NCBI GenBank assembly: GCA_947627115.1
Contig: CANQUQ010000010.1
Location: 18,623 to 82,622, forward strand
Length of the DNA: 64,000 bases
Source: an uncultured Acetatifactor sp.
Lineage (GTDB): Bacteria > Bacillota > Clostridia > Lachnospirales > Lachnospiraceae
Direction: 5' to 3'
Under the pieces are notes generated by a model. That model was given only the letters and a program-made list of their open reading frames with translations. It was not told the origin of the DNA and did no database searches. Position numbers and translations under genes: made by a program. Positions 1-10,758 of the stretch are shown here, one piece after another. Position 1 is the stretch's first letter. Each line of letters opens with the position of its first letter.

Positions 1-2
1 AG

Positions 3-788
3 GACGATCTGGGCATCGAAAATGTCAGCTATGCAGATGTGACCGTAGCGACGCCGGAAGACCTGCAGAAGCTGATCGGAAGCCGCAGGGCGGAACGCCA
101 TAGCGACAGGATCATCGGTGCCATCAATCCCTACGATTCGGGCGCGTCCGACAGGGACGATATCAGGGAATCGCTGGAATACATACGCCCTGCGCTGGTG
201 CAGCTCTACCGCGGCAACAGCACGGGGTACAGCGCCGGTTCGGGATACATTATCGAAATCACGGAGGACACGGTCTATATCTGCAGCAATCGCCATGTGG
301 TGGAGTCCCGCGACAGGTGGGATGTGTATTTCTTTGACGGGACGAAGGTGAAGGGGGAACCGCTGGGATGCAGCGACGCTTATGATGTGGGAGTCGTGAC
401 GGTGGACAGGGACGACATTCCGCAGGAGCTGCTGGATCGGCTCATGACGGTCCATATTGACAGAAGCTACTGGAGCGGTCTCAACGACCAGAGGATCGAT
501 GTGGGGCTGGAGCGGGTGGACCGGCAGGGAGGAATTCAGCATACGTCGCTGGGCACGCTGATCAAGATAAAGCAATATTTTTATTGGTACGATCAGAAAG
601 AGCATACGGAGGTCACGCTGAAGCTGGAGCATGGGGATTCCGGATCGGCGGTGGTGGACGGCCACGGCAACCTGATCGGAATGGCCTACGCCTATTCCAG
701 CTCGCCCAGGCGGTACTGGTGCGTGCCGCTGGATGCCATACTGGACTGCTATGAGGAGATCACGGGGCACAGTGTGTATGTCTATTAG
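3..788 (+). CDS. Trypsin-like serine protease, C-terminal part (5' end outside window)
   Basis: The frame is open from the window edge, so the true start lies upstream. The GTG at 39 is only an internal codon of an open frame. All three catalytic residues are visible: His in SNRHVV (codon 294-296), Asp in YDVGVV (codon 384-386) and Ser in HGDSGSAVV (codon 639-641), in the order of the chymotrypsin/HtrA fold. The segment ends shortly after the barrel with no PDZ domain. The family usually carries a signal anchor or other N-terminal module, which would be in the missing part. Substrate unknown. The stop codon lies inside a short tandem duplication, and folD follows 39 bp later with its own strong ribosome binding site. 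Confidence 0.85.
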   Translation, partial: DDLGIENVSYADVTVATPEDLQKLIGSRRAERHSDRIIGAINPYDSGASDRDDIRESLEYIRPALVQLYRGNSTGYSAGSGYIIEITEDTVYICSNRHVVESRDRWDVYFFDGTKVKGEPLGCSDAYDVGVVTVDRDDIPQELLDRLMTVHIDRSYWSGLNDQRIDVGLERVDRQGGIQHTSLGTLIKIKQYFYWYDQKEHTEVTLKLEHGDSGSAVVDGHGNLIGMAYAYSSSPRRYWCVPLDAILDCYEEITGHSVYVY

Positions 789-807
789 GCCGTGTGTATG
801 TCTATAA
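772..807 (+). repeat. Stop-codon-spanning direct duplication, 20-bp period
   Basis: GTGTGTATGTCTATTA (772-787) recurs with one change at 792-807 after a GGCC spacer. The first copy encodes the last residues (VYVY) and stop codon of the protease; the second is noncoding and runs towards the folD ribosome binding site. Confidence 0.85.
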
Positions 808-827
808 AATGAAAAAGGAGATAAGAT

Positions 828-1667
828 ATGTATCAGATCATTGACGGGAAAAGGATCTCCCAGGAGATCAAGGACGAGTTAAAGGAGAAAGTGACGGCGT
901 TGAAGGAGCAGGGGAGGACGTTCGCCCTTGCCGTGATCCAGGTGGGGGACGATCCGGCGTCAAGCGTTTACGTGGGCAACAAGAAAAAAGCCTGCGCTTA
1001 CATCGGTATCGAATCTCTCTCCTATGAGCTGCCGGAAGAGACGACCCAGGAGGAGCTCCTGAAACTGGTGCAGGAGCTGAACGGGAACAGTGCCGTCGGC
1101 GGGATCCTGGTGCAGCTGCCTCTGCCGGAGCATATCGACGAGGAGAAGGTGCTGCTCGCCATCTCCCCTGAGAAGGATGTGGACGGATTCCACCCCGTGA
1201 ATGTGGGGAACCTGAGCATCGGCAGACCGGGCTTTGTCTCCTGTACGCCGGCCGGCGTGATCCAGCTCCTGAAGCGGTCCGGCATTGCCATCGAGGGAAA
1301 GGAATGTGTGGTGCTGGGCAGGAGCAATATCGTGGGCAAGCCCATGGCCATGCTGCTGCTTCGGGAGAACGGCACCGTCACGGTCTGTCACTCCAGAACA
1401 AGGAATTTGAGGGAGATCACCAGACGGGCCGACATTCTGGTGGTGGCCGTCGGAAAGCCGAAATTTGTGGACGCCAGCTATGTGAAGGAGGGGGCCGTGG
1501 TCATAGACGTGGGCATTCACCGGAATGAGAATAACAGGCTCTGCGGGGATGTGGATTTTGACAGCGTAGCGCCTCACACGTCCGCCATCACACCGGTGCC
1601 CGGCGGCGTAGGTCCTATGACCATCGCCATGCTGATGCACAATTGTGTGGAAAAAACCTTGCAATAA
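828..1667 (+). CDS. folD: Bifunctional methylenetetrahydrofolate dehydrogenase / methenyltetrahydrofolate cyclohydrolase
   Basis: A full-length 279-aa FolD, which interconverts 5,10-methylene-, 5,10-methenyl- and 10-formyl-tetrahydrofolate in the cytoplasm using NADP. The sequence shows the substrate-site YVGNKKKAC segment with its conserved Lys, the VQLPLPEH loop, the nucleotide-binding GRSNIVGKP motif and the C-terminal signature PVPGGVGPMT. Start at 828 follows AAAAAGGAGATAAG. It lies 39 bp after the protease gene and 74 bp before a solute-binding protein gene that has its own promoter, so it may be the last gene of the upstream unit. Confidence 0.97.
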   Translation: MYQIIDGKRISQEIKDELKEKVTALKEQGRTFALAVIQVGDDPASSVYVGNKKKACAYIGIESLSYELPEETTQEELLKLVQELNGNSAVGGILVQLPLPEHIDEEKVLLAISPEKDVDGFHPVNVGNLSIGRPGFVSCTPAGVIQLLKRSGIAIEGKECVVLGRSNIVGKPMAMLLLRENGTVTVCHSRTRNLREITRRADILVVAVGKPKFVDASYVKEGAVVIDVGIHRNENNRLCGDVDFDSVAPHTSAITPVPGGVGPMTIAMLMHNCVEKTLQ

Positions 1668-1686
1668 CCAGATTCTGTGGTAAAAT
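1659..1686 (+). promoter_or_regulatory. Candidate sigma-A promoter for the peptide importer operon
   Basis: TTGCAA (1659-1664), 16-bp spacer, TAAAAT (1681-1686). The -35 box overlaps the last codons of folD. The peptide-importer lipoprotein starts at 1742. Confidence 0.6.
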
Positions 1687-1741
1687 AGGAAAGACAATAG
1701 AATAATGAGAGGTTTATTGATCGAAGAGGAGAAGAGCGACT

Positions 1742-3355
1742 ATGAAAAAGAAACTTTGCAGTTTGCTTTTGGCGGCACTTCTGACAACGGTTGCACTGGG
1801 CGGATGCGCAGGCGGCACAGGAGAGTCTTCGGGGGATAACACCTCTACGGAGTCTGTAACCGGCGAGTCGGATGAGCAATCATCGGAAGCGGAATCCTCC
1901 ACGGAGGACCAGGCGGACGGACCTGTTTACGGAGGCTCTGCTGTTGTAGGAATACAACAGGATATTGACAGTCTTGACCCTCATAAAGCGACGGCGGCAG
2001 GAACTAAGGAAATTTTATTCAACATTTTTGAAGGCTTGGTAAAGTCTGATGAAAACGGCAACCTGATCGATGCGGTAGCCAGTGGCCACACAATCTCCGA
2101 GGATGGCTTGGTATACACCTTCACCTTGAGAGATAACGTGAAGTTCCACAATGGCAGCGCTGTGACAGCTGAGGATGTGAAGTACTCTCTGGAGAGAGCT
2201 TCCGGACTGTTGGACGGCACACCTCTGATATCCACGCTGAGCGCGATCACGGCCGTAGATATTATTGACGAAAAGACGGTTCAGGTGACAGTGGGAAGTG
2301 CCAACACGGAGCTGATCTACAGCTTTGTGGCCGCCATCATCCCCGCGGGCAGCGGTGAGGAGGAAGGGGCAGATCCTGTTGGAACGGGACCGTTTTCTTT
2401 TGTTTCCTACAAGCCCCAGGAGGGCATCGTGGTGAAAAAGAACCCCGACTATTGGCAGGAGGGCCTTCCCTATCTGGACGAGGTCGAATTCAAAATCGTG
2501 AACAGTGCGGAGACGGCGCTCATGGAGCTGCAGGGCGGCACCATTGATATCTATCCCTACCTGACGGACTCTCAGGCACAGGCGCTGAAGGCGGGCAATA
2601 CCCATCAGGTGATCTCATCGCCCTCGAATGTTGTGCAGGCGCTGTTCCTGAACAATGCGGTAGAGCCCTTGGACAATGTGAAGGTGCGTCAGGCGATCCT
2701 GTATGCCATCGACAAGGATGAGATCAATCTCTTCGTGGGAGGCGGCAACGGCTCGCTGATCGGATCGGCGATGCTGCCTACTCTGACGGACTATTACGAG
2801 GACCTGAACGATGTCTACGGTACCGGAGCCGATGTGGAAAAGGCAAAGGAGCTGCTGGCGGAGGCAGGTTATCCGAACGGCTTTGATCTTGTGATCGATA
2901 TTCCTTCCAACTATGAGTTCCATATGCAGACCGGCGAGGTCATTGTGGAGCAGCTGAAGGCGGTGGGGATCAACGCATCGATCAATGCGGTGGAGTGGAA
3001 CACCTGGCTGACCGACATCTATAACGGAAGGCAGTACACTGCTACCATCAGCGGAGTGACCTGCGACCAGACGCCAGGCTACATGCTCAACAGATTTGAG
3101 ACTACGTCATCCAAGAATTTCATCAACTACACGAATGCGGAGTATGATGAGGTGTATGCGAAGGCCCAGGCCGCGCTGGATCTGAAGGAGAAGGCCGGAT
3201 ACTACAGGCAGCTCCAGGAGCTTCTTGTGGATGACGCCGCGACGGCATTTATTCAGGTGCCGGGCAACATGACGGCCATCAGCAACAGGCTGGCAGGCTA
3301 CAGGTTCTACCCCATCTACGTGCAGGATATGAGCACGGTATATGTAGTACAGTAA
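1742..3355 (+). CDS. ABC transporter substrate-binding lipoprotein, family 5 (oligopeptide/dipeptide type)
   Basis: 537 aa. The N-terminus is a lipoprotein signal peptide with lipobox LGGC, followed by a Ser/Glu/Thr-rich linker to about residue 60, then a full family-5 binding domain: DIDSLDPHKA, the GLVYTFTLRDNVKFHNG strand typical of OppA/DppA proteins, and VGTGPFSF. It would sit on the outer face of the membrane and hand its ligand to the permeases encoded next. Family members bind peptides, nickel chelates or other small solutes; the ligand here cannot be read from sequence. First gene of a five-part importer (binding protein, two permeases, two ATPase domains in one chain). Confidence 0.93.
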   Translation: MKKKLCSLLLAALLTTVALGGCAGGTGESSGDNTSTESVTGESDEQSSEAESSTEDQADGPVYGGSAVVGIQQDIDSLDPHKATAAGTKEILFNIFEGLVKSDENGNLIDAVASGHTISEDGLVYTFTLRDNVKFHNGSAVTAEDVKYSLERASGLLDGTPLISTLSAITAVDIIDEKTVQVTVGSANTELIYSFVAAIIPAGSGEEEGADPVGTGPFSFVSYKPQEGIVVKKNPDYWQEGLPYLDEVEFKIVNSAETALMELQGGTIDIYPYLTDSQAQALKAGNTHQVISSPSNVVQALFLNNAVEPLDNVKVRQAILYAIDKDEINLFVGGGNGSLIGSAMLPTLTDYYEDLNDVYGTGADVEKAKELLAEAGYPNGFDLVIDIPSNYEFHMQTGEVIVEQLKAVGINASINAVEWNTWLTDIYNGRQYTATISGVTCDQTPGYMLNRFETTSSKNFINYTNAEYDEVYAKAQAALDLKEKAGYYRQLQELLVDDAATAFIQVPGNMTAISNRLAGYRFYPIYVQDMSTVYVVQ

Positions 3356-3389
3356 GACCGGAGCTTTCGGGAAGAAAGGAGGCAGCTGC

Positions 3390-4349
3390 GTGAGATATTT
3401 TATCAAAAAATCAATTACTCTCATTATGACATTGTTCCTTGTCTCCGCAGCCGCCTTCCTTGCCTTCCAGATCATTCCCGGAGACGTAGTCACGTCCATA
3501 CTGGGAACGGAAGCGACTCCGGAAAGGGAGGAACAGCTTCGGGAAGAGCTGGGCTTCAACGATCCCCCGGCGGTGCGATATTTCAATTGGATAGCGGATA
3601 TACTGCGGGGCGATCTGGGCGTCAGCTACCGTTATTCCAAAAATATGAACGAAATGATGCCGGTGTCCGAGCTGATCGGGGACAAGCTTCCGGTAACGCT
3701 CTGGCTGGCGGCACTGTCACTGGTACTGATCACGGCGGTATCCGTTCCGCTGGGAGTGCTGTGGGCCAGGAGCAAAAGTCATTTTCTGGACGCGCTGCTT
3801 GGCGTGACCACACAGGCGGCCATGGCCGTCCCCGCATTTTTTCTGGGAATCCTGGTGACGTATATCTTCGGCATCGTCCTGAAGTTTTTTGCGCCGGGCG
3901 GATATGTGAGCTACAAGGAAGATTTCCGGGGCTTTCTCGGATACCTTATGTTCCCGGCCCTGTCGGTGGCCATTCCGAAGATCGCCATGACGGCCCGGTT
4001 CCTGCGGAACTCCCTGCTGACGGAGATGAATGCCGACTATGTGAGGACTGCATACGGAAAGGGCTGCACCGGACGCCGCGTCGTGTACGGCCATGTCCTG
4101 AGAAATGCCATGATACCGGTAATTACCTTTTTGGGAATGATCGTCGCCGAGATCGTGGCGGGCAGTATCGTCATCGAGCAGGTATTCGGCCTGCCGGGAA
4201 TAGGACGGCTGTTGATCAGCTCCGTCTCCACCAGAGATCTTCCGGTGGTGGAGATATTGATCCTGTATATTACCTTTGTCGTTATTTTTGTGTATTTCCT
4301 GATAGATATTCTGTATCGGGCGATCGATCCGAGAATCAGCGAAAAATAG
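3390..4349 (+). CDS. ABC transporter permease, DppB/OppB-like
   Basis: 319 aa with about six membrane segments. The N-terminal helix followed by GDVVTSILGTEATPEREEQL is the usual OppB/DppB opening, and the cytoplasmic EAA-type loop (MNADYVRTAYGKGCTGRRVV) contacts the ATPase. The C-terminal half contains the usual VIEQVFGLPGIGRLL motif. The GTG start at 3390 is set by AGGAGG 8 bp upstream. Pairs with the following permease to form the translocation channel. Confidence 0.94.
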   Translation: MRYFIKKSITLIMTLFLVSAAAFLAFQIIPGDVVTSILGTEATPEREEQLREELGFNDPPAVRYFNWIADILRGDLGVSYRYSKNMNEMMPVSELIGDKLPVTLWLAALSLVLITAVSVPLGVLWARSKSHFLDALLGVTTQAAMAVPAFFLGILVTYIFGIVLKFFAPGGYVSYKEDFRGFLGYLMFPALSVAIPKIAMTARFLRNSLLTEMNADYVRTAYGKGCTGRRVVYGHVLRNAMIPVITFLGMIVAEIVAGSIVIEQVFGLPGIGRLLISSVSTRDLPVVEILILYITFVVIFVYFLIDILYRAIDPRISEK

Positions 4350-4370
4350 GAAAGGAGTCCAAGGAACGCC

Positions 4371-5186
4371 GTGAAAACGCTTTCCCCGGCAAAAAAATGG
4401 AATAAGTATTTCACCGCAGGCCTGGTCATGACGGGCGCTGCCGTGTTCCTGGGGCTGCTGGGATTGTTCTGGACACCGTACAGCACCACCGCCATGTCTG
4501 CGGCGGAAAGATTTGCCGCGCCCTCCTGGCGGCATCTGTTCGGCACGGACAATTTCGGCCGGGATATCTTCTCGCGTGTCATGCAGGGCATGGGCACTAC
4601 CATTGTCATCAGTACGCTGGTGGTCCTGTTCTCAGGGGCGGCAGGGATCCTGCTGGGCGCTCTGACCGGTTATTTCGGCGGCGTGCTGGACGAGGCGGTC
4701 ATGCGGGTCACGGATGCCGTCAACGGCTTTCCCAGCATCCTGCTGGCGCTGGTGTTCATCAGTATTCTGGGAAACGGCAGACAGAATCTGATCCTTTCGC
4801 TGGGGATCGTATTTGTGCCAAGCTATGTGCGCATTGTGCGCGGCGAGTATCTGAGGCTGCGTGACGCAGACTATATCAAGCGCGCCCGACTGATGGGCGT
4901 GGGCAGGTTCCGGATCCTGTTCGTGCATATATTGCCCAATATTCTTCCGGTGTTCGGTGTTTCCGTCATGATCGGACTGAACAATGCCATATTGGCGGAG
5001 TCGGGAATGAGCTATCTTGGCATCGGTGTGCAGGCGCCGGATGCCAGTCTGGGAAATATGCTGTCGGATGCCCAGGGATATCTGCAGGCGGCTCCCTGGT
5101 ATGCCCTGGCGCCCGGAATGGTCATTGTCTGGATCGTGCTGGGCTTTTCTCTTTTCAGCGAAGGCATCAGGAGGCGTGTGGAATGA
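4371..5186 (+). CDS. ABC transporter permease, DppC/OppC-like
   Basis: 271 aa. Shows the DppC hallmark [19 protein letters not shown] near the N-terminus, a [18 protein letters not shown] membrane segment, and the EAA loop [20 protein letters not shown]. The GTG start at 4371 is preceded by AAAGGAG at a rather long distance of about 13 bp, so a slightly different start is possible. Its stop codon overlaps the ATG of the ATPase gene (ATGA), indicating translational coupling. Confidence 0.94.
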   Translation: MKTLSPAKKWNKYFTAGLVMTGAAVFLGLLGLFWTPYSTTAMSAAERFAAPSWRHLFGTDNFGRDIFSRVMQGMGTTIVISTLVVLFSGAAGILLGALTGYFGGVLDEAVMRVTDAVNGFPSILLALVFISILGNGRQNLILSLGIVFVPSYVRIVRGEYLRLRDADYIKRARLMGVGRFRILFVHILPNILPVFGVSVMIGLNNAILAESGMSYLGIGVQAPDASLGNMLSDAQGYLQAAPWYALAPGMVIVWIVLGFSLFSEGIRRRVE

Positions 5187-6769
5187 TCAGGATAGAGGAC
5201 CTCTCCGTGGCCTTTGACGGCCCGGAAGTGGTAAAAAATGTAAGTCTGGAAATAAGAGACGGGGAGATCCTGGGCGTGGTGGGCGAGAGCGGCTGCGGCA
5301 AATCCGTGACTGCCCTGACGCTTATGGGGCTTGTGGCGGAATCGGCCCGCGTGACCTCCGGGAGGATATATTTTGACGATACCCTCCTTCTGGAGGCGGG
5401 ACGGCCCCGCGACAAGGCCCTGTACCGCAGGTTCCAGGGAGACGAGATGTCCATGGTCTTTCAGGAGCCCATGACCAGCCTGAATCCCACCCAGCGCGCG
5501 GGAAAGCAGGTGGACGAGGTGTTGCGCCTCCACACGCGGCTGGACGCAGCGGAGAGAAGGAAAAAGGTCCTGGAGACGTTTGAGGCGGTGGGGCTGAAGG
5601 ATGCGGAGACGGTGTATGCAAGCTATCCCCACCAGCTTTCGGGGGGCATGCGCCAGAGAGTGATGATCGCCATGGCCGTGATCCTGCATCCCCGCCTTCT
5701 GGTGGCGGACGAGCCCACAACGGCCCTGGATGTCACCGTCCAGAACCAGATCGTCTCGCTGCTTCAGAAGATCAACCGGCAGCAGAACAATGCCATGCTG
5801 TTCATTACCCACGATCTGAATCTGGCCAGAAGGCTCTGTCAGCGCATAGCGGTGATGAAGGACGGCTGCGTGGTGGAACAGGGGGAGACGGAGCAGATCT
5901 TTCGGCATCCGGAGCAGGATTACACGAGGAGACTGCTGGAGGCAGTGCCCTCCCGGATGAAGCGGCGGAAAAGCCCGTATGTGCCTGCGGAAGAGCAGGC
6001 CCTATCCGATCCTGTGGTGCAGGTGCGCGACCTTTCCGTGTACTATCAGGACGGAGGCAACAGCCTTTTTGGGAAGAAGCGCCGTCACTGCGTGGTGAAG
6101 GATGTGAACTTTGAGATCTATCCCGGTGAGAGCCTGGGGCTGGTGGGCGAGAGCGGCTGCGGCAAGACGACTCTTTCCAGGGCTGTCCTGGGGATCAACA
6201 GGGATATCGAAGGACAGGTGCTCCACAGTACCCTGCGGCCGCAGATGATCTTTCAGGATCCCTACAGCAGCCTAAATCCCGCCAGGACCGTGGGCTGGCA
6301 GCTTCAGGAGCCTCTGCGGGCGCAGGGCGCCACGGCCGTGGGCGGAGCCATGACCAGGGCCGATATGGAGGCGGCGGCCTGCGATATGCTGCGCCGTGTG
6401 GGCATGGATGAACGGTATTTTTACCGCAGGCCCGCACAGCTTTCCGGGGGACAGCGGCAGCGGGTGAGCATTGCCCAGGCGCTGATCACGCATCCGGGAT
6501 TTATCATAGCGGACGAACCGGTGTCTGCTCTGGATGTGACCATCCAGGCCCAGATCATGGAACTGATGCAGAGGCTCCGCCGGGAGATGAAGCTCTCTTT
6601 CCTGTTCATCTCCCACGACATCAACGTGGTCTACCAGATGTGCGACAGGATCATGGTGATGAAAGAGGGACGGATCATCGAGACGGGGGAGACGGAGGAG
6701 ATCTTTGACAGCCCGAAGGAAGAGTACACCAAGGAGCTCCTGGCATCCGCCCGGAATAACGTACAGTAA
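5183..6769 (+). CDS. Fused double ABC ATPase for peptide import (DppD-DppF type in one chain)
   Basis: 528 aa with two complete ATP-binding domains. Domain 1 (about residues 1-255): Walker [11 protein letters not shown], signature LSGGMRQRV, Walker [14 protein letters not shown]-loop ITHD. Domain 2 (about 275-528): Walker [11 protein letters not shown], signature LSGGQRQRV, Walker [14 protein letters not shown]-loop ISHD. Opp/Dpp importers usually encode these as two proteins (D and F); here a single polypeptide would drive the channel, as in the GsiA/YejF-type fusions. The ATG at 5183 overlaps the previous stop. A strong hairpin follows. Confidence 0.94.
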   Translation: MIRIEDLSVAFDGPEVVKNVSLEIRDGEILGVVGESGCGKSVTALTLMGLVAESARVTSGRIYFDDTLLLEAGRPRDKALYRRFQGDEMSMVFQEPMTSLNPTQRAGKQVDEVLRLHTRLDAAERRKKVLETFEAVGLKDAETVYASYPHQLSGGMRQRVMIAMAVILHPRLLVADEPTTALDVTVQNQIVSLLQKINRQQNNAMLFITHDLNLARRLCQRIAVMKDGCVVEQGETEQIFRHPEQDYTRRLLEAVPSRMKRRKSPYVPAEEQALSDPVVQVRDLSVYYQDGGNSLFGKKRRHCVVKDVNFEIYPGESLGLVGESGCGKTTLSRAVLGINRDIEGQVLHSTLRPQMIFQDPYSSLNPARTVGWQLQEPLRAQGATAVGGAMTRADMEAAACDMLRRVGMDERYFYRRPAQLSGGQRQRVSIAQALITHPGFIIADEPVSALDVTIQAQIMELMQRLRREMKLSFLFISHDINVVYQMCDRIMVMKEGRIIETGETEEIFDSPKEEYTKELLASARNNVQ

Positions 6770-6786
6770 AATATGGGACATACTTT

Positions 6787-6836
6787 CCCTCCCTGAGGCA
6801 TAAAATGCAATGCAGACAACCTTAGGGAGGGTTTTT
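6787..6836 (+). terminator. Rho-independent terminator whose 3' arm is the Shine-Dalgarno of the next gene
   Basis: CCCTCCCTGAGG (6787-6798) pairs with CCTTAGGGAGGG (6820-6831): 12 bp with one G-U, a 21-nt loop, then TTTTT. The 3' arm AGGGAGGG is also the only good ribosome binding site for the GTG at 6838. The structure would end transcription of the importer operon and, if read through, mask initiation of the P-type ATPase. Confidence 0.85.
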
Positions 6837-6837
6837 C

Positions 6838-9546
6838 GTGTTTGAACAGTACAGCATCCGGCAGACGGAGGAGGCATTAAAGACAGATGCCCGGAAGGGT
6901 CTGGGCATGAGGGAAGCCGCAGAGAGACTGAAGCGGGACGGGCGCAACGAGATGAGAGCGCCCCGGCGGAAGACGGCCATACAGTCCTTCCTGGAGCAGC
7001 TGAACGACCCTCTGATCTATGTGCTGCTGGTGGCGGCGGTGGTGTCGGTGCTCCTGAAGGAGGTCAGTGACGCTGTGATCATCGGAGTGGTGGTAGTCTT
7101 GAATGCCCTTGTGGGAATGTTCCAGGAGGGGAAGGCGAGAAGGGCCCTGGAATCCCTGAAGAAGCTCGCCAGCCCCAAGGCTGCGGTGATACGGGAGGGC
7201 AGGCGCACGGAGATTCCCGCTGCCGAATTGGTAAAGGGAGATCTGGTCTATCTGGAGGCCGGGTGCCAGATCCCGGCGGATCTGCGGCTGGTGGAGTCCG
7301 CGAATCTGAAGGTGGAAGAATCCGCTTTGACCGGAGAGTCTGTCCCCGTGGAAAAGGATGCTGCCTTTTTGTCGAACAGAAGCGTCCGGCTGTCGCTGGG
7401 GGACAGGCGGAATATGGCGTACATGTCTACGGTCGTCACCTACGGCAGAGGGGAGGGCATTGTCACTGCGACGGGCATGGATACGGAGCTGGGGCATATC
7501 GCTGCGATGATCGCAGAGGCCGGGGAGGAGATGACGCCCCTGCAGAAGCGGCTGGGGGAGCTTGGAAAGGTGCTGAGCCTTCTCAGTCTGTTCCTGTGTG
7601 CGGCGCTGTTCGCCATAGCGGTACTGCAGCGGCGGAATATCCCGGAAATGCTGATCACGGCCATCAGCCTGGCGGTGGCCGCGGTGCCGGAGGGCCTGCC
7701 CGCGGTGGTCACGATCTGCCTGGCCCTGAGCGTCACAAGAATGGTGCGGGTGAACACGATCATCCGCAGGCTGCCCTCGGTGGAGACACTGGGAGCGGTG
7801 AGCGTGGTCTGTTCTGACAAGACGGGGACCCTGACCCAGAACCGCATGAGTGTGGAAAAGTGTTATGTCAACGGCGTCCTGCGTCCTGTGGAGGAGCTGC
7901 ACCTTCAGGACTGCCCCGATTTCTTCTACGGTCTGACCGTCTGCAACGATGCCGTGTCCGGGCAGGGCAGCAGGACAGGCGATCCTACAGAGCTGGCGCT
8001 GCTGGATCTGGCCGAAAGGATGGGGCTGGAAAAAGGTGAGCTGGAACACAGTCTCCCCAGGATCGGTGAGCTCCCTTTCGACTCCGACAGAAAGATGATG
8101 ACTACGCTGCACAGACGCGCAGGGCGCATGGGAGCCGAGCTTCGGGCGGCCGGAGCCGCAGCCGGACTGGTCAGCTATACCAAGGGCGCGCCGGACGAGG
8201 TCCTGAAAAGGTGCACACATGTACAGACCGCCGGCGGACCGATGCGGCTTTCGGAGGAATACCGCAGACTGATCGGGCGGCAGGCGGAAAAAATGTCCGG
8301 GGAAGCGCTGCGCACGCTGGCGGTGGCCATGCGCCTGAACGTCAGGGAGCCAGAAGAGGAGCAGCTGACCCTTCTGGGGCTGGTGGGTATGCGCGATCCT
8401 GCCCGGCCGGAAGCAGCCAGAGCGGTGGCGGATTTTAAGAAGGCCGGCATCACCACGGTGATGATCACGGGAGACCATGTGGACACTGCGTTCGCCATCG
8501 GAAAACAGCTGGATATCGTGCAGAGAGAGGAGCAGTGCGTGACGGGAGAGCAGTTGGACGAAATGTCGGATGAGGCTCTGCGGGAACGTCTCGGCACGGT
8601 GAGAGTCTTTGCCAGAGTATCGCCCGCCCAGAAGGTGCGCATTGTGGACGGCTTCCGGTCCAGGGGCGAGATCGTGGCCATGACGGGAGACGGAGTGAAC
8701 GACGCACCGTCCTTAAAAAAAGCGGATATCGGCATTTCCATGGGCCTCTCCGGAACGGATGTGGCCAGACAGGCATCCGATATGATCCTGACGGATGACA
8801 ACTTTGCCACCATACGAAGGGCTATCGAGGAGGGCAGGGGAGTTTACGAGAATATCAGAAAATCCGTCATATTTCTGCTGTCCTCCAATCTGGGAGAGAT
8901 CATAACCATGTTCCTGGCGGTGATCTGCGGGCTGGCTCCGCCCTTAAAGTCCAGCCACATTCTCTGGATCAATCTGATCACGGACTCGCTTCCGGCGTTG
9001 GCGCTGGGAGTGGACAAAAATGACGGGGACAGCCTGATGCGGCAGCAGCCCAGAAAGGCCAAGGAAAGTCTGTTCTCCAGAGGCGGGCTCGCCTGTACCT
9101 GCTTCTACGGGGCGCTGATCGCCGCAATCAGTCTGACGGCCTTTCTCATGCTGCCCTGTGCGCTCCTCCGGAGTCAGGGCCTGAGCCTGAGCCTGGGTCA
9201 GCTCTGCCACATCCTCCAGACCCCGGAGGTGCTGTCCAGAGCCCAGACCTATGCCTTTACGGTCCTGGGAATGTCCCAGCTCTTTCACGCCGTCGGCATG
9301 AGGGATGTGCACAGATCCGTCTTCCGCATGGACCATCTGGAAAATAAATGGATGATAGCGGCATGCATTGTGGGATTTTTACTGCAGTTCGCGGTGACGG
9401 AGGTGCCCTTCCTGATCGGAGCCTTCGGCACATCCTCCCTGTCCGGATCTGAGTGGATCCGTCTGACCGTTCTCTCTGCCATGCCGCTTTTGGCCCATGA
9501 ATTCATGGCGGCGCTGCTGGCGGTGACGGAAAAAGGCTCCAAATGA
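6838..9546 (+). CDS. P-type cation-transporting ATPase, calcium (PacL/SERCA) type
   Basis: 902 aa, full length for type II P-ATPases. N-terminal cation-ATPase domain (residues 1-70), membrane pair, actuator domain with TGESVPVEK, the ion-site helix with PEGLP (the calcium-type signature, in [11 protein letters not shown]), phosphorylated Asp327 in [11 protein letters not shown], the ATP-binding domain, the hinge [18 protein letters not shown], and about six C-terminal membrane segments. It would pump Ca2+ or a similar divalent ion out of the cytoplasm. The GTG start at 6838 is chosen because the N-terminal domain begins immediately and because AGGGAGGG lies 7 bp upstream, inside a terminator-like hairpin. 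No own promoter was seen, so expression may depend on read-through. Confidence 0.93.
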   Translation: MFEQYSIRQTEEALKTDARKGLGMREAAERLKRDGRNEMRAPRRKTAIQSFLEQLNDPLIYVLLVAAVVSVLLKEVSDAVIIGVVVVLNALVGMFQEGKARRALESLKKLASPKAAVIREGRRTEIPAAELVKGDLVYLEAGCQIPADLRLVESANLKVEESALTGESVPVEKDAAFLSNRSVRLSLGDRRNMAYMSTVVTYGRGEGIVTATGMDTELGHIAAMIAEAGEEMTPLQKRLGELGKVLSLLSLFLCAALFAIAVLQRRNIPEMLITAISLAVAAVPEGLPAVVTICLALSVTRMVRVNTIIRRLPSVETLGAVSVVCSDKTGTLTQNRMSVEKCYVNGVLRPVEELHLQDCPDFFYGLTVCNDAVSGQGSRTGDPTELALLDLAERMGLEKGELEHSLPRIGELPFDSDRKMMTTLHRRAGRMGAELRAAGAAAGLVSYTKGAPDEVLKRCTHVQTAGGPMRLSEEYRRLIGRQAEKMSGEALRTLAVAMRLNVREPEEEQLTLLGLVGMRDPARPEAARAVADFKKAGITTVMITGDHVDTAFAIGKQLDIVQREEQCVTGEQLDEMSDEALRERLGTVRVFARVSPAQKVRIVDGFRSRGEIVAMTGDGVNDAPSLKKADIGISMGLSGTDVARQASDMILTDDNFATIRRAIEEGRGVYENIRKSVIFLLSSNLGEIITMFLAVICGLAPPLKSSHILWINLITDSLPALALGVDKNDGDSLMRQQPRKAKESLFSRGGLACTCFYGALIAAISLTAFLMLPCALLRSQGLSLSLGQLCHILQTPEVLSRAQTYAFTVLGMSQLFHAVGMRDVHRSVFRMDHLENKWMIAACIVGFLLQFAVTEVPFLIGAFGTSSLSGSEWIRLTVLSAMPLLAHEFMAALLAVTEKGSK

Positions 9547-9551
9547 TATCG

Positions 9552-9580
9552 TTGCAGAATTCTGCGGGTTGTGTTAAGAT
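9552..9580 (+). promoter_or_regulatory. Candidate sigma-A promoter for trpS
   Basis: TTGCAG (9552-9557), 17-bp spacer, TAAGAT (9575-9580). It lies directly after the ATPase stop codon and 37 bp before the trpS start; the leader is too short to hold a T-box. Confidence 0.7.
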
Positions 9581-9616
9581 AGGGGAGGTAAAATCGAACA
9601 GAAAGGCAGCAGTACA

Positions 9617-10726
9617 ATGGATAAGACAGATAAGATCATATTGACCGGAGACCGTCCTACAGGCAGACTTCATGTAGGCCACTATGTGGGCTCGCTGCGC
9701 AGACGCGTAGAGCTGCAGAACTCCGGAGAATATAAAAAGACTTTTATCATGATTGCCGATGCCCAGGCCCTGACGGACAATATTGAAAATCCGGAGAAGG
9801 TCCGCCAGAACATCATTGAGGTGGCACTGGACTATATGTCATGCGGTCTGGACCCGGCAAAGTCCACACTTTTTATTCAATCTCAGATTTCCGAGCTCTG
9901 TGAGTTGACGTTCTACTATATGGACCTGGTGACTGTGGCAAGACTGCAGAGAAATCCTACCGTGAAGAATGAGATCCAGCTGCGCAACTTTGAGGCAAGC
10001 ATTCCGGTGGGATTTTTTACCTATCCCATCAGTCAGGCATCGGATATTACCGCCTTTAAGGCCACTACTGTTCCCGTGGGCGACGACCAGCTCCCCATGA
10101 TCGAGCAGGCCAGGGAGATCGTGCACAAGTTCAACACGGTATACGCACCGGTGCTGGTAGAGCCTGCGGCCCTCTTGCCGGAAAATGAGGCCTGCAAGAG
10201 ACTGCCCGGCACCGACGGCAAGGCAAAGATGAGCAAGTCCCTGGGCAACTGCATCTATCTGGCCGACTCCGCCGACGAGGTGCGCGCGAAGATCATGAGC
10301 ATGTATACGGACCCGCTGCATCTTCAGGTCAGCGACCCCGGTCATCTGGAGGGGAACACCGTGTTCACCTATCTGGATGCGTTCTGCCGTCAGGAGCATT
10401 TCGGGCGGTATCTGCCGGAATATGCGGATCTGGACGAATTGAAGGCCCATTATCAGCGGGGCGGTCTGGGGGATGTGAAGGTCAAAAAATTCCTGAACAA
10501 TGTCATGCAGGAGACCCTGGAGCCCATCCGCAGCCGTAGAAAGGAATTGGAAAAGGATATCCCTGCGGTATATGAGGTGCTGAAAAAGGGAAGCGACGAG
10601 GCCCGCAAGGTGGCCGCGCAGACTCTGTCCGAGGTAAAGAGCGCTATGAAGATCAATTACTTTGAGGATGCCGAGTTGATCCGTATGCAGAGTGAGAAGT
10701 ACGACGGGGAAAATGCCGGGGCATAG
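9617..10726 (+). CDS. trpS: Tryptophan--tRNA ligase
   Basis: 369 aa class I aminoacyl-tRNA synthetase that charges tRNA-Trp. The HIGH-type motif appears in [13 protein letters not shown] and the KMSKS loop in [10 protein letters not shown]. The protein is longer than the roughly 330-aa Bacillus form and belongs to the second bacterial TrpRS subgroup often found in Clostridia (inferred from length and the [13 protein letters not shown] opening). Monocistronic or followed at 32 bp by the SH3 gene. Confidence 0.96.
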   Translation: MDKTDKIILTGDRPTGRLHVGHYVGSLRRRVELQNSGEYKKTFIMIADAQALTDNIENPEKVRQNIIEVALDYMSCGLDPAKSTLFIQSQISELCELTFYYMDLVTVARLQRNPTVKNEIQLRNFEASIPVGFFTYPISQASDITAFKATTVPVGDDQLPMIEQAREIVHKFNTVYAPVLVEPAALLPENEACKRLPGTDGKAKMSKSLGNCIYLADSADEVRAKIMSMYTDPLHLQVSDPGHLEGNTVFTYLDAFCRQEHFGRYLPEYADLDELKAHYQRGGLGDVKVKKFLNNVMQETLEPIRSRRKELEKDIPAVYEVLKKGSDEARKVAAQTLSEVKSAMKINYFEDAELIRMQSEKYDGENAGA

Positions 10727-10758
10727 TCCGGCGGGCTTACGAAAGGCGGAGCAGTGAT

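Noticed and set aside
6877..8478. Minus-strand open frame of 533 codons in the P-type ATPase gene
   Set aside because: Antisense shadow of the ATPase, whose catalytic motifs are all intact.
9547..9616. T-box riboswitch upstream of trpS
   Set aside because: The leader between promoter and start codon is only about 30 nt, too short for specifier, antiterminator and terminator stems.
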